NCBI GenBank assembly: GCA_016789305.1
Contig: JAEURJ010000025.1
Span: forward strand, 62,001 to 126,000
From: Anaerolineales bacterium
GTDB taxonomy: Bacteria; Chloroflexota; Anaerolineae; Anaerolineales; Villigracilaceae
DNA: 64,000 nt
Direction of reading: 5' to 3'
Made by a program: the position numbers and the translations under genes. Position 1 is the stretch's first letter; each line of letters begins with the position of its first letter. Positions 22,079 through 30,518 of the stretch are shown piece after piece. The notes below the pieces were generated by a model. The model searched no databases. It was not told the origin of the DNA and saw only the letters and a list, made by a program, of their open reading frames with translations.

Positions 22079-23779
22079 CTATAACAAACTGGTTTTCAAG
22101 GGAAGTGAGACGGTAAAGGTGCTTCCTTTTCCACTCTCGCTTTTCACATAAACATGGCCGCCCATCAGCTCGACCAATTGTTTTACGATCGATAGACCGA
22201 GCCCGAACCCGCCATGCTGACGGGTGCTGACTTCATGGCTGGCTTGTCGAAATGTATCGAATATAAAAGGCAGTTCATTTTCGGGAATACCAATGCCATG
22301 ATCGGTAACTTCCAGTTTCCAGTTATCCGCATCCACACGATCAATGTTCACTTCGATTGCTCCCCGTTCCGTGAATTTGATTGCATTTCCAACGAGGTTG
22401 AATAGAATCTGCTGGATGCGCTGCGGGTCGCCCACGAGCTGGGCCGGGATTCCATCCCCTAGTTTGCTCACCAGCGACAAGCCTTTATCTGTAACCGTTT
22501 TGTCCATTGAGTTGTGTAAATTCTCCAGCAGGGACGATACCCTGAACTCCTGCGGCGCGATGGAAAGCTTCCCTGCACGAATTTGAGCCTCGTCCAACAG
22601 GTCGCCGACCATGCTGAGCAGGCGGGTGACATTGACCATGATACGCTGCGTGATGGAAAGTTGCTTCTCGTTAAGCGGACCATAAACCGCTTCTTTCATG
22701 ATTTCGGCATGTCCCATGATCGCGTTGAGCGGGGTGCGCAGCTCATGAGAAATGATCGCAACGAAGTTATCCTTCATTCTTTCCAATTGGGCTTCCTGGG
22801 TTATATCACGGAACACTGTTACGGTACCGATGTTCTCGTGGTCCGATGTTTGTACGGGGGCAATACTTGTTGAAAAAGTGTTTTTCCCCCAGTCCACGCG
22901 CAATGCGGACGTATTCTTTTCAGGGTGTTTGATGAATTCCACCAGCATTTCCCGGTTGGCTTCGGAAATTTGTCCGCTGTTGATGAATTGATTTGCATCG
23001 ATGCCGATGAGATTCTCCAGGCTGGTGCTGGTCAGGCGGCTCAGGGCCGGGTTTGCCAGAATGGAATGATTGTCCGAGTCGAACACGATCACGCCATCTG
23101 CAATCGAATTAAGAATGGCTTGATTGCGCCCGGATTCGATGCGCTCGCGGGAGAGCGCGTCAGAGAGTGCCTGAGTACGCTGGGTGACGAGATTATCAAG
23201 GTTGGTGTTGATCACCCGCAAATCTCGAAGTGCCTGTTCAAGAGACCGCGAAGACAGCCAGGAAATGAGTGCCAGAAAGAAAAGACCGCCGATGATCGGG
23301 ACATTTACCGATACATCGGCAACATACGAGAGGAGGATGACGATGCTGGATGTGCCGAAAGCAAAGAAAAAACTACTTACGGGTGAGAGCAACAAACTGG
23401 AAATGGCAATCGGGATGAAGAATACAAATGATGAACGCCCGTTTGCCACTTCAGAAGGAGAATCGCTAAAACCAAGGACGAGTGTCAGAACCAGCAGAAA
23501 TAGGAAGGAGGCGAAGTTGACCGAACGCTGGTTGACAAAGAAGAGGCCCAGGCTTGCACTGATCAAAACGACAAGCGTCAGAAGGATCAGGCTATTTCCA
23601 GGCTTGTCCCATGATGCGTTAATCGATAGGATGGTGATCGTGAAGATCAGAGCCAAGAAGCCCAGCACCAGCATCCCTGCCAACATGGTGTTAAGCAAGC
23701 GCCCCCGTCGGGCATCGTCGGCGCTTGCATTTTCAAAAAGATTTACCCGTTGCCACAGGTTTTGCAAAGTATTCATCAT
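22079..23779 (-). CDS. Membrane sensor histidine kinase with PAS domain
   Basis: The 566-residue kinase has an N-terminal membrane region with about six hydrophobic segments (30-180), a short coiled linker and a PAS domain (about 215-330). The dimerisation domain has His345 in ISHELRTPLN. The ATPase domain shows the N-box at NLVGNAIKFT, G1 at DHGIGIP and G2 at FGLGLSI. It should autophosphorylate and pass phosphate to the adjacent receiver protein. Its ATG overlaps the stop of the diterpene cyclase (ATGA-type overlap), with AAGGA before it, so its translation is coupled to the terpene genes. The sensed signal is unknown. Confidence 0.93.
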   Translation of the reverse strand: MMNTLQNLWQRVNLFENASADDARRGRLLNTMLAGMLVLGFLALIFTITILSINASWDKPGNSLILLTLVVLISASLGLFFVNQRSVNFASFLFLLVLTLVLGFSDSPSEVANGRSSFVFFIPIAISSLLLSPVSSFFFAFGTSSIVILLSYVADVSVNVPIIGGLFFLALISWLSSRSLEQALRDLRVINTNLDNLVTQRTQALSDALSRERIESGRNQAILNSIADGVIVFDSDNHSILANPALSRLTSTSLENLIGIDANQFINSGQISEANREMLVEFIKHPEKNTSALRVDWGKNTFSTSIAPVQTSDHENIGTVTVFRDITQEAQLERMKDNFVAIISHELRTPLNAIMGHAEIMKEAVYGPLNEKQLSITQRIMVNVTRLLSMVGDLLDEAQIRAGKLSIAPQEFRVSSLLENLHNSMDKTVTDKGLSLVSKLGDGIPAQLVGDPQRIQQILFNLVGNAIKFTERGAIEVNIDRVDADNWKLEVTDHGIGIPENELPFIFDTFRQASHEVSTRQHGGFGLGLSIVKQLVELMGGHVYVKSESGKGSTFTVSLPLKTSLL

Positions 23780-25257
23780 ATTGTTTTCCTTGCCAATTCA
23801 ATGGCGCTTAAAATCGTAGCTTGAACAACAAGCTCCGGACAATACAACGCTTTTCCGATCCAAAGTGGGGTGAAGGGGGGCTGACTATGTTCGAGCAGCC
23901 AGTTGAGGCCCAGTTCGATCACGCCGTCATCCACTTTGTGGCCGGCACGCTTCCAGATACTCAATGCCTGAAGGGCGTATGCTGTTTCTTCGGCGGTCGG
24001 CCTGTAGAATCCCCAGGATCCATCGCTGTTTTGGGTTTTGATCACCCATTCCACTGCATTTTCACACATCTCCCTATCGTACCCATGACCGAGGATGATC
24101 GTGTGCGATGTGGCATAGTAGGGAGAGGCATGCCACTTGTCGAACCATGCATTCGTGTTTTTACGGGTGGATCGAAGAAACTTTAATATCTTCTGAACAG
24201 AAGGATGATTTTGTTCGAACCCTGCTTCTCTTAATGCGCCCAATACATGGATATTGGTGCTAATGGACGGATTGGCTTCAAGGGCGAAGCAGCGAAAATA
24301 CTCTTCTTCTTCATATCCCAATACTGCTTGAATGTCGACAGTCCGTCCAAAAAGGGATAGTGTTTCGAAGGTAAGGGCGCTGTCGTCCCCATCTCTAGGC
24401 GCATATTTCGAAGTATGCGCCATACCGGTGTTGGGATCCCATTGTCTCTGAAGGATATCAAGATGGGGGGCACATAATCGTATGGTTTCAGCATCGAGAT
24501 CGGGGATTAATTTCAAATTCCAAAGAGTCCAGGCGGGTTCAAACACATCAAATGGGGCCACATTGGGCATGCCCCCATTCGGATCCATCCACTTATGCAG
24601 GTAGGCCATTGCGTTGAGTTCACCGGGCTTCAAATATTTGGCAAAATACGCCGTTGCCGAAGGGCTGTTCGCCACAGAGCCGTTCTCCTCCTGCAAGTTG
24701 TCGATATCCAAAATGGATTGGCCGTCCAGCCCGGCCATTTCAGAAGAGAAGGCGGGAGTGAATAGATTATTGATCTTGCGTCCCGCCAGTTTTTGCATCT
24801 TAAGTTCACGTAGTTTGGATAACCGCCCTAAAATTCGATCTCCCTGCTGTTTGATAATGCCCAGTTTTTCCGCCTCCGCGACCAACGTAGGCATGATCAT
24901 TTCAAACCCAATGGTTGACCCATTGGGGTCGGATGCCAGACCCTGCGTGGCACCGCTTGTAATGCGGTCGAGTGCATACAGGCCATTTTCGATCTGTACT
25001 TTATCGTGGGCACGCCTTCCACGATGGGTCAATGCGATCATCGCGGCGAGAGTGCAGATGACACGATCATGATAGTAGAGAATATCCCGTGTGCCCCAGC
25101 TTCCATCCGGTAATTGGTTTACACTGATCCATTCAAGAGCCTTGTTGCTTAATTTGAGGTCCACGTCGTTCAGGCGTGCTACCCATGCGGTGTCGTAGGC
25201 GGTACTCGTCATTCGCCCGGGTCCAATTCTCTTTAGTAACTCGTGTATCTCTTCCAT
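23776..25257 (-). CDS. Class II diterpene cyclase (Rv3377c-like prenyl-diphosphate cyclase)
   Basis: The ATG at 25257 with CAGGG upstream gives 493 residues; a TTG at 25296 would overlap the upstream gene and is rejected. The protein matches, along its whole length, the Mycobacterium tuberculosis halimadienyl diphosphate synthase Rv3377c as I remember it: STAYDTAWVA, QLPDGSWG, ITSGA, GFEMIMPTLVAEA, LDIDNLQEENGSV, GPSISTN-like PSISTNIHVLGAL and QNSDGSWGF. The protonating motif is DGDD (289-292), the canonical DxDD of class II cyclases. It should fold GGPP into a bicyclic diphosphate. No class I DDxxD domain is present. The product skeleton (halimadiene, kolavane or other) cannot be read. Confidence 0.9.
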   Translation of the reverse strand: MEEIHELLKRIGPGRMTSTAYDTAWVARLNDVDLKLSNKALEWISVNQLPDGSWGTRDILYYHDRVICTLAAMIALTHRGRRAHDKVQIENGLYALDRITSGATQGLASDPNGSTIGFEMIMPTLVAEAEKLGIIKQQGDRILGRLSKLRELKMQKLAGRKINNLFTPAFSSEMAGLDGQSILDIDNLQEENGSVANSPSATAYFAKYLKPGELNAMAYLHKWMDPNGGMPNVAPFDVFEPAWTLWNLKLIPDLDAETIRLCAPHLDILQRQWDPNTGMAHTSKYAPRDGDDSALTFETLSLFGRTVDIQAVLGYEEEEYFRCFALEANPSISTNIHVLGALREAGFEQNHPSVQKILKFLRSTRKNTNAWFDKWHASPYYATSHTIILGHGYDREMCENAVEWVIKTQNSDGSWGFYRPTAEETAYALQALSIWKRAGHKVDDGVIELGLNWLLEHSQPPFTPLWIGKALYCPELVVQATILSAIELARKTI

Positions 25258-25271
25258 ATGAATATACCCTG

Positions 25272-26177
25272 TCAGATTTTTATTTTTGAATACCAAATTC
25301 CGCTGCGCACCTCGCCAATGCCGAAAGCGGTATCCTTGTTGTCGATGTAAAACTTTCGCATTGATTCAAAATCCTTGCGCGGCATGGAAGGGTAATCCGG
25401 TTCCTTGAGCGGGCGCAGGTAAATATGATCATATAAGATCTCGCGAAGTTGTTTAGCTGTCATGTAAAGGGAGGGAGCTACCGTAAAATATAAACTTTCC
25501 TCCCCCAAATTGAGCATGGGGTAATCAAAGACTGTAAATTTTTCGAACCCGATGAACATATCCGCTTTTTCGATATATTCGCCGTAGTAGGCTTCGATAA
25601 GGTCCTTTCTGGTGGGGGATTTCCCTGCCTCTTTATAATGTTGGATCGAAAGCTCTGCGATGGTTTGTGTGGCATCGCTGGCAAAGACACCGTAGAACAG
25701 GCTGTGTTTTTTATGAGTAGCTGTTTTCTGGACGGCGGCATCGAACTGACTTGAAATGTAGGCGTATTCGGTTTCTTTTAACTCCTTTCGATAATCACCG
25801 TAAAAATGAACCCGTACATTATTTTTGTAGTAAAAAGAGAGGAAATCGGGGTGTTCTGCGAGGAGTGCCATGCTGGCCCCGATCTGTTTCATATACTCTT
25901 CGCCGCGGGTTAATATTTCGCTCCCAAAGACCGGGGCAATGACCGTCTCAATGCCGTGATCAAATAGCAACTGGTAGGTTTGGATGTACGCTTTTGTCGT
26001 TTCTTCAATATAGGCCTGGATAAAATTTTCATGAGTTGTGCTGCCATGTTCCAATAGGAACCATCTGCGTGTTCCATTAAATGGGAATACGCACACTTTT
26101 GTCCCGCTGGTGCGGACGAGGTTTGCAATATCTTCGATTGAAAGATTTAAGAACTCTTCACGCTCCATCCATTCCAT
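25272..26177 (-). CDS. Rv3378c-like diterpene synthase (tuberculosinol/kolavelool synthase family)
   Basis: The 301-residue protein matches M. tuberculosis Rv3378c closely as I recall it: FPFNGTRRWF, LLFDHGIETVIAPVF, VHFYGDYRKEL, YYGEYIEKADMFIGF, SLYFTVAPS and ILYDHIYLR. Rv3378c has a cis-prenyltransferase-like fold. It removes the diphosphate of a bicyclic diterpene and quenches with water or adenosine. Position 34 is Asn here (AAT codon, 26076-26078), where I recall a functionally important Asp. The ATG has an AGGGGGG ribosome binding site and lies three bases after the sulfotransferase stop. The cyclase gene follows 14 bases later, the same pairing as in Mycobacterium. Confidence 0.9.
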   Translation of the reverse strand: MEWMEREEFLNLSIEDIANLVRTSGTKVCVFPFNGTRRWFLLEHGSTTHENFIQAYIEETTKAYIQTYQLLFDHGIETVIAPVFGSEILTRGEEYMKQIGASMALLAEHPDFLSFYYKNNVRVHFYGDYRKELKETEYAYISSQFDAAVQKTATHKKHSLFYGVFASDATQTIAELSIQHYKEAGKSPTRKDLIEAYYGEYIEKADMFIGFEKFTVFDYPMLNLGEESLYFTVAPSLYMTAKQLREILYDHIYLRPLKEPDYPSMPRKDFESMRKFYIDNKDTAFGIGEVRSGIWYSKIKI

Positions 26178-26180
26178 AAA

Positions 26181-27062
26181 TTATTCCCCCCTCTGCATGT
26201 TTTGCATGGACGCAACCAGCATGTCCATGGTTTGCAGATATTCCATCCAGCTGGGGTGCAAGGCGAAGTCGCTTGGATTGAAGGTTTCGTTCGGATAGGT
26301 GGTTTTAACTCTCAGGAAATTGTACAAAGCCCTTTGTTCTGCTGAAGCAGTTTCGAGGTCCGCGAGAGAAGCGGGGCTTTGATAATGGCGCCGGCCTGCA
26401 GTAATTTGTGACGTCATCGCCTGCACACGTTGGTCCTTTGTCGAAGCGTCCATTTCACATTGTTCGTCAAGGAAAGCACACAGCCGTTCACATTCATGCT
26501 GCGGGTTTTGGATCAGCTGGTCGTAGGAGATGAATATTTTTCGCGGATTGCTTTGGGTAAAGTTGAGGACGTTCAACATGCAGAATTGCCAGTATGCAAA
26601 GCCTGCTGAGAGCGGAACTTGATCGCCTTCGAGTCCTTCCATTTTTGCGGCGGAAAGAATGGTTTCCACCGGATGGCGTACAGGGATGATGTAGATCGCA
26701 TCCTTCCAAAGATCGGCCCAGAAGGGAATGGCAAGTGGCAAACGCGGGTCCTTCCACGTCCATGCAATACCGTTATTTGATTGTGCTTCCACATCCATTT
26801 CGGCAAGGATCTGTTGGGCGCGTTGTTGAAGCGCGGGGTCTTGTGCTTTTTCGAGAAGTGTTTGTACCGGGGTGGGGACACGGCTGTTGCTGCCGAGCAA
26901 TTCGTCGTTCAATTTTTGCAAGGCAAGGTGCTCAAGATAACCATATTCATCTTCGAATAGGTCTTCAGCCTTCCCAGCGTACGCACCCCATTCGCGTGTT
27001 AACTTTGTGATCAATGAGGTGCCGCTTCTATAAATCCCACATATGATGATACGACGAGGCAT
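26181..27062 (-). CDS. Sulfotransferase-family protein
   Basis: The ATG at 27062, with CGGAG upstream, gives 293 residues; an upstream in-frame GTG at 27089 is less likely. The N-terminus IIICGIYRSGTSLITKL is the 5'-phosphosulfate loop of PAPS-dependent sulfotransferases. IIPVRHPVETILSAAKMEG is the 3'-phosphate-binding segment with its Arg. The protein would transfer sulfate from PAPS to a hydroxyl group. Its place directly before the diterpene synthase suggests a terpene alcohol as acceptor (inference). The family also includes carbohydrate sulfotransferases, so the acceptor is not certain. Confidence 0.8.
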   Translation of the reverse strand: MPRRIIICGIYRSGTSLITKLTREWGAYAGKAEDLFEDEYGYLEHLALQKLNDELLGSNSRVPTPVQTLLEKAQDPALQQRAQQILAEMDVEAQSNNGIAWTWKDPRLPLAIPFWADLWKDAIYIIPVRHPVETILSAAKMEGLEGDQVPLSAGFAYWQFCMLNVLNFTQSNPRKIFISYDQLIQNPQHECERLCAFLDEQCEMDASTKDQRVQAMTSQITAGRRHYQSPASLADLETASAEQRALYNFLRVKTTYPNETFNPSDFALHPSWMEYLQTMDMLVASMQNMQRGE

Positions 27063-27158
27063 ATTGATAAAACTCCGTTGTTGGTTCACATATATTTATT
27101 GTAACGTAATAATTTTTTGAATCTATTACATTTTCGTACTTATCAAAAACGCAAAGAG

Positions 27159-28493
27159 TTAAACCGCGAATACTTTTGCCCAGACACCTCCGCGTGGTTG
27201 CAGTGAACTTAATGCATTCATTTGAATGGGTCCCAGCGATACCAGCTTGAAACGATAAAGCTGCACCATGCGAACAAGGATCAGTTTTATTTCCATCAAG
27301 GCCAATTCATTGCCGATGCATTGACGCGGTCCGCCGCCAAAGGGAAAATATGCAAATCGCGGACGGCCCGCCGAACGTTCCGGCGAGAAGCGTTCGGGGT
27401 CAAATTTTTCAGGGTCCGGCCAATATTGTGGAAGTCGCTGGGTCAGGCAGGTGTCGATGAGGATCATCGAGCCGGCGGGGATGTGAAACCCATCGATCTG
27501 ATCGTCATTCACAGCATCGCGCAAAAGACTCCATGTGGTTGGATACATTCGCAAAACCTCATTCACCAGCATGGACACATACGGCAGTTCGCGCAGGTCT
27601 GCCGCAGTGGGTGGGCGCCGGCCAACCACGTTTTGTATTTCCGAGCGCAATCGATCTTCAACTTCTGGATTTTGGGAAAGCAGGACCCATGTCCACGCGA
27701 TGGCATTTGCCACATCTTCATATGCGGCGAAGAAAAGGGTCATGATCTCGTCGTGGAGTTCCGCATCGGTCATGCCCGAGCCTGTTTCTTCATCCCTGGC
27801 CTGCATCAGCATCGACAGGATATCCACCGAGGAAGTTTCGCGGCGATGTTCGGCGATTCGCCGGTATGCAAATTCATCCAGCAGATCAACAGCCTGTTTG
27901 AAGCGGCGGCTTGACGGTAATTTGATCAACGAACGCACGCGGTCGATGGATACCTTGCGGACAACTGCAAATGCATCCAAGAATGGATCGCCTTCTTTGA
28001 AATCGACACTGAAAAGAAGTTTTCCCAAAATAAGATGATTTAGCCGGAGTATTTCCGCGTCGATGTTAATTGGGGTCTCCGATTTGATGTTTTCATTCCA
28101 GCGCGGAAGATACGCTTCAGTGGCAGAAACAATTCCATCTCCATAGGCGGCGACATGTTTATGCTGGAAGGCAAATTGCACCATGCGTCGTTGCTTCAAC
28201 CATGAGGGGCCGCTGTTCGTGGTCAACCCGCGTCCGACTACTGGGATTGTTTCCTGAAATGCCTCACCCTGCCGGTAATTCTTTGCATTATCCTGAAGGA
28301 CGTATTTTATTTGTTCGGGCTGCGTGATCAGGTGAGCGCAGTAGGGTCCACCCTGCAACCGAACGATATTTCCATGATCTCGATGAAGTTCAGCGAATAG
28401 GCGGACCGGGTCGCGGTAGAAATCGATCACGCTTTTCAAAAAGAAAAAACCTTTAGGCCCCGGAGCCAATGAATGCGATGAAGAATTAGCCAT
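27159..28493 (-). CDS. Cytochrome P450 with altered I-helix
   Basis: The ATG at 28493 overlaps the transporter stop by eight bases and gives 444 residues. The heme loop FPFGGGPRQCIG carries the thiolate Cys392, and the ExxR motif is E312-VLR315. In the I-helix, the usual AGxET-T reads AAYEDVAN (256-263): the acid is kept, but the conserved Thr that helps protonate oxygen is replaced by Asp. It is a soluble bacterial P450 without a fused reductase, so ferredoxin partners must come from elsewhere. Context suggests oxidation of the diterpene. The chemistry may be non-standard. Confidence 0.92.
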   Translation of the reverse strand: MANSSSHSLAPGPKGFFFLKSVIDFYRDPVRLFAELHRDHGNIVRLQGGPYCAHLITQPEQIKYVLQDNAKNYRQGEAFQETIPVVGRGLTTNSGPSWLKQRRMVQFAFQHKHVAAYGDGIVSATEAYLPRWNENIKSETPINIDAEILRLNHLILGKLLFSVDFKEGDPFLDAFAVVRKVSIDRVRSLIKLPSSRRFKQAVDLLDEFAYRRIAEHRRETSSVDILSMLMQARDEETGSGMTDAELHDEIMTLFFAAYEDVANAIAWTWVLLSQNPEVEDRLRSEIQNVVGRRPPTAADLRELPYVSMLVNEVLRMYPTTWSLLRDAVNDDQIDGFHIPAGSMILIDTCLTQRLPQYWPDPEKFDPERFSPERSAGRPRFAYFPFGGGPRQCIGNELALMEIKLILVRMVQLYRFKLVSLGPIQMNALSSLQPRGGVWAKVFAV

Positions 28494-29808
28494 GAGATTT
28501 TGTGATTGACTCCAATTTGTATTGACGGAAGATCCAGAAGGAAGCCAACAAAAGAACCCCTCCGGCCAGACCCAATAAACGCACACCCAACGGTCCCTGT
28601 GGTTCCAACTTACTGCGGCCCAATAAGAGAAACAGCGGGATCAACCCTGCTGCCAATCCGCTCGAAACTTGATTGAGCAATCCCCACACCGAATAGAATG
28701 ACCCTTCGCGGCGCTGGCCCGTCAGAATTTCATCGTTATCAGTGATCTCGGCAGCCATTGCACTCGGCAGGATTTGTCCACCGGCGAGACTGACGCTTTG
28801 CAAAACGATCCATATAATTCCCTGTGCAAAAAGGGGAAGGGGAATCCAATCGCCGATGAGCAACAAACCTGGAAGGCAGATGGCCCCTGCCAACAACGAT
28901 CCGCGATAGATTGTTTTCATTCCATATCGTGTCGACAATTGGGTGATGAATGGAAACACAAGCAAGGTCGATGCAATGGCAGATAGATAGAAATAAACTG
29001 TGTCTGATTTGTCGAGGCGGCAGATTTCCGTGACGATAAACGGGATCGTGCCCAGGATAAAAGTGGATGCGGTCCACATCAACCCCCATGAAAGCGTGAA
29101 AGTTTGAAATGGGCGATTGGCAAAAGTCGTTTTGAGGCCCTCAAGAAAAGAAATTTTTTCCCTGGGTTGTGCCGCATGCTGGATCCGTGTACGCAGGAAG
29201 AATCCCGGCAACATAATGATGGGGGCGGTAATCGCGGCGAAAATTCCCATGGTGGGGGCAAATCCCAACCGCGCGATCAACGGCCCGGCAAATCCAGACA
29301 GGATATTCCCTCCAAGCAAAAAGCCTGTCTTCCAGGTGGAGATCGTCACACGTTCCTTTTCCCCGACAGCTAATTCCGGTAATAAAGAGTCGTACGGTAT
29401 TTGGTGAATTTCATATGCAGCACTAAACGCGATCAGCACAGCGGCCAGGTACAGTAAATTCCAGTTTGATTCGACTGTGGATGGGGGAGTCCATAAAAAA
29501 AAGAAAAGGATCGGAAGAAAGATCCCGCCTCCGATAATATAGGGCAACCGCCGTCCCCAACTGGAACGGGTGTGGTCGGATAAGTATCCGATCGGCAGTC
29601 CCAGCAGGATATTAACTGCCTTGCTGGCAAGGATAACGATGCTATAAAATGCGATTGGAACGAGAGGTTGTTCTCCGGGTGGAAGATAGAAATACAGCAG
29701 CCATCCACTTATGAGTCCCCATAAGGTGGCGCTTCCCAGTGTAATGACAGTGTATATCAGCCAAGCCATGACATATTTTACTTGATAGCTTTCTGCATTT
29801 GAAGACAC
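28486..29808 (-). CDS. MFS transporter of the GPH (MelB-like) family
   Basis: The 440-residue protein has about 12 membrane segments. It carries the GPH/MFS_2 signature SDHTRSSWGRRLPYI after the second helix and IPYDSLLPEL near helix five. GPH members usually import glycosides with a cation, but relatives occur in natural-product clusters. It is the first gene of the leftward run and overlaps the P450 start. It may therefore export the product or import a precursor (inference). The start is a GTG at 29808; an ATG at 29769 is an alternative. Neither has a clear ribosome binding site. Confidence 0.85.
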   Translation of the reverse strand: MSSNAESYQVKYVMAWLIYTVITLGSATLWGLISGWLLYFYLPPGEQPLVPIAFYSIVILASKAVNILLGLPIGYLSDHTRSSWGRRLPYIIGGGIFLPILFFFLWTPPSTVESNWNLLYLAAVLIAFSAAYEIHQIPYDSLLPELAVGEKERVTISTWKTGFLLGGNILSGFAGPLIARLGFAPTMGIFAAITAPIIMLPGFFLRTRIQHAAQPREKISFLEGLKTTFANRPFQTFTLSWGLMWTASTFILGTIPFIVTEICRLDKSDTVYFYLSAIASTLLVFPFITQLSTRYGMKTIYRGSLLAGAICLPGLLLIGDWIPLPLFAQGIIWIVLQSVSLAGGQILPSAMAAEITDNDEILTGQRREGSFYSVWGLLNQVSSGLAAGLIPLFLLLGRSKLEPQGPLGVRLLGLAGGVLLLASFWIFRQYKLESITKSHG

Positions 29809-29835
29809 ATATTTTCACAATGAATGTTCAAAACC

Positions 29836-29863
29836 AGTATACATTCGCATGCTTTATTTTCGA
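29836..29863 (-). promoter_or_regulatory. Candidate promoter of the diterpenoid operon
   Basis: On the minus strand, TCGAAA (29858-29863), a 16-base spacer and TATACT (29836-29841) lie about 28 bases before the transporter start. The match is moderate. A TACAAT further upstream has a poorer -35. Confidence 0.4.
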
Positions 29864-29978
29864 GGCAGCCATATTTCTGTTGTGCATATTGTAGACCCCT
29901 TTTTGGGAAAATGTGGCAGAATAGGAGGAACTCCTTGAGTTTCGCGGCAAATTCCCGCCTTTTTCCTCATTTTGGGGC

Positions 29979-30007
29979 TTGAAAACCCCTTTTATTTATT
30001 GTATATT
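29979..30007 (+). promoter_or_regulatory. Promoter of the FHA gene
   Basis: TTGAAA (29979-29984), a 17-base spacer and TATATT (30002-30007) lie about 30 bases before the ATG at 30039. The box occupies what could be misread as a TTG start codon. Confidence 0.65.
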
Positions 30008-30038
30008 GTTACGAGGAGTTGGTAACAGATTTATTATT

Positions 30039-30494
30039 ATGGATAATAATAGCGATACCCCCGAGCAGAAAATCGAAAATTCGGCGGAAGTTTCGATTCC
30101 CCCGAATGTATTTCTCATCAAGGCTGGCACACAAGCCATACCCCTAAATCAGCCGCAGATCAGTATCGGCCGCAGCCACGAAAATACGATCGTGCTGGAT
30201 GACCCACGCGTCTCTCGCAAACATTTGGAGATTCGCATCATTCGGGAACATTTTGTGTTGTTTGACCTGAACTCATCGGGCGGGACATTTGTCAACGGGC
30301 AGCGTGTAAATCAGGGGATTCTTTACACGGGGGATGTCATTTCCCTCGCCGGGGTGACTCTGGTGTTTATGCAAGATTCAAGGTTGAGGGTCCCGGGTAC
30401 GGATCCGTTGTCGACCCCCGGGCCTGGGGAACGCAATACTGCGATCTTCAACCCGTCAACGGACAAAGACAAAAAAGGACGCGGGTGGTGGTAG
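30039..30494 (+). CDS. FHA-domain protein
   Basis: The 151-residue protein has one forkhead-associated domain at about residues 25-110, with ISIGRSHENTIVLDDPRVSRKHLEI and DLNSSGGTFVNGQRV. The GR, SRKH and NG residues are those that bind phosphothreonine peptides. The rest is a polar tail. FHA proteins read Ser/Thr kinase signals, but no kinase is adjacent. The ATG at 30039 is chosen because the only earlier start lies within a -35 box. It is divergent from the diterpenoid operon and shares its control region. Confidence 0.85.
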   Translation: MDNNSDTPEQKIENSAEVSIPPNVFLIKAGTQAIPLNQPQISIGRSHENTIVLDDPRVSRKHLEIRIIREHFVLFDLNSSGGTFVNGQRVNQGILYTGDVISLAGVTLVFMQDSRLRVPGTDPLSTPGPGERNTAIFNPSTDKDKKGRGWW

Positions 30495-30518
30495 AAACTT
30501 TTTGCCGGGGGAGGGTAT

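Noticed and set aside
23776..25257. Squalene-hopene cyclase
   Set aside because: It has DxDD and QxxDGSWG motifs, but it is only about 490 residues, its remembered best match along its length is Rv3377c, and its neighbour is Rv3378c-like.
25258..25296. A longer N-terminus for the diterpene cyclase
   Set aside because: It needs a TTG and overlaps the upstream gene. The shorter form has a ribosome binding site and aligns with the start of Rv3377c.
29979..30038. A TTG start extending the FHA protein by 20 residues
   Set aside because: The TTG is part of a well-spaced -35 box, and the ATG at 30039 gives a protein beginning directly before the FHA domain.
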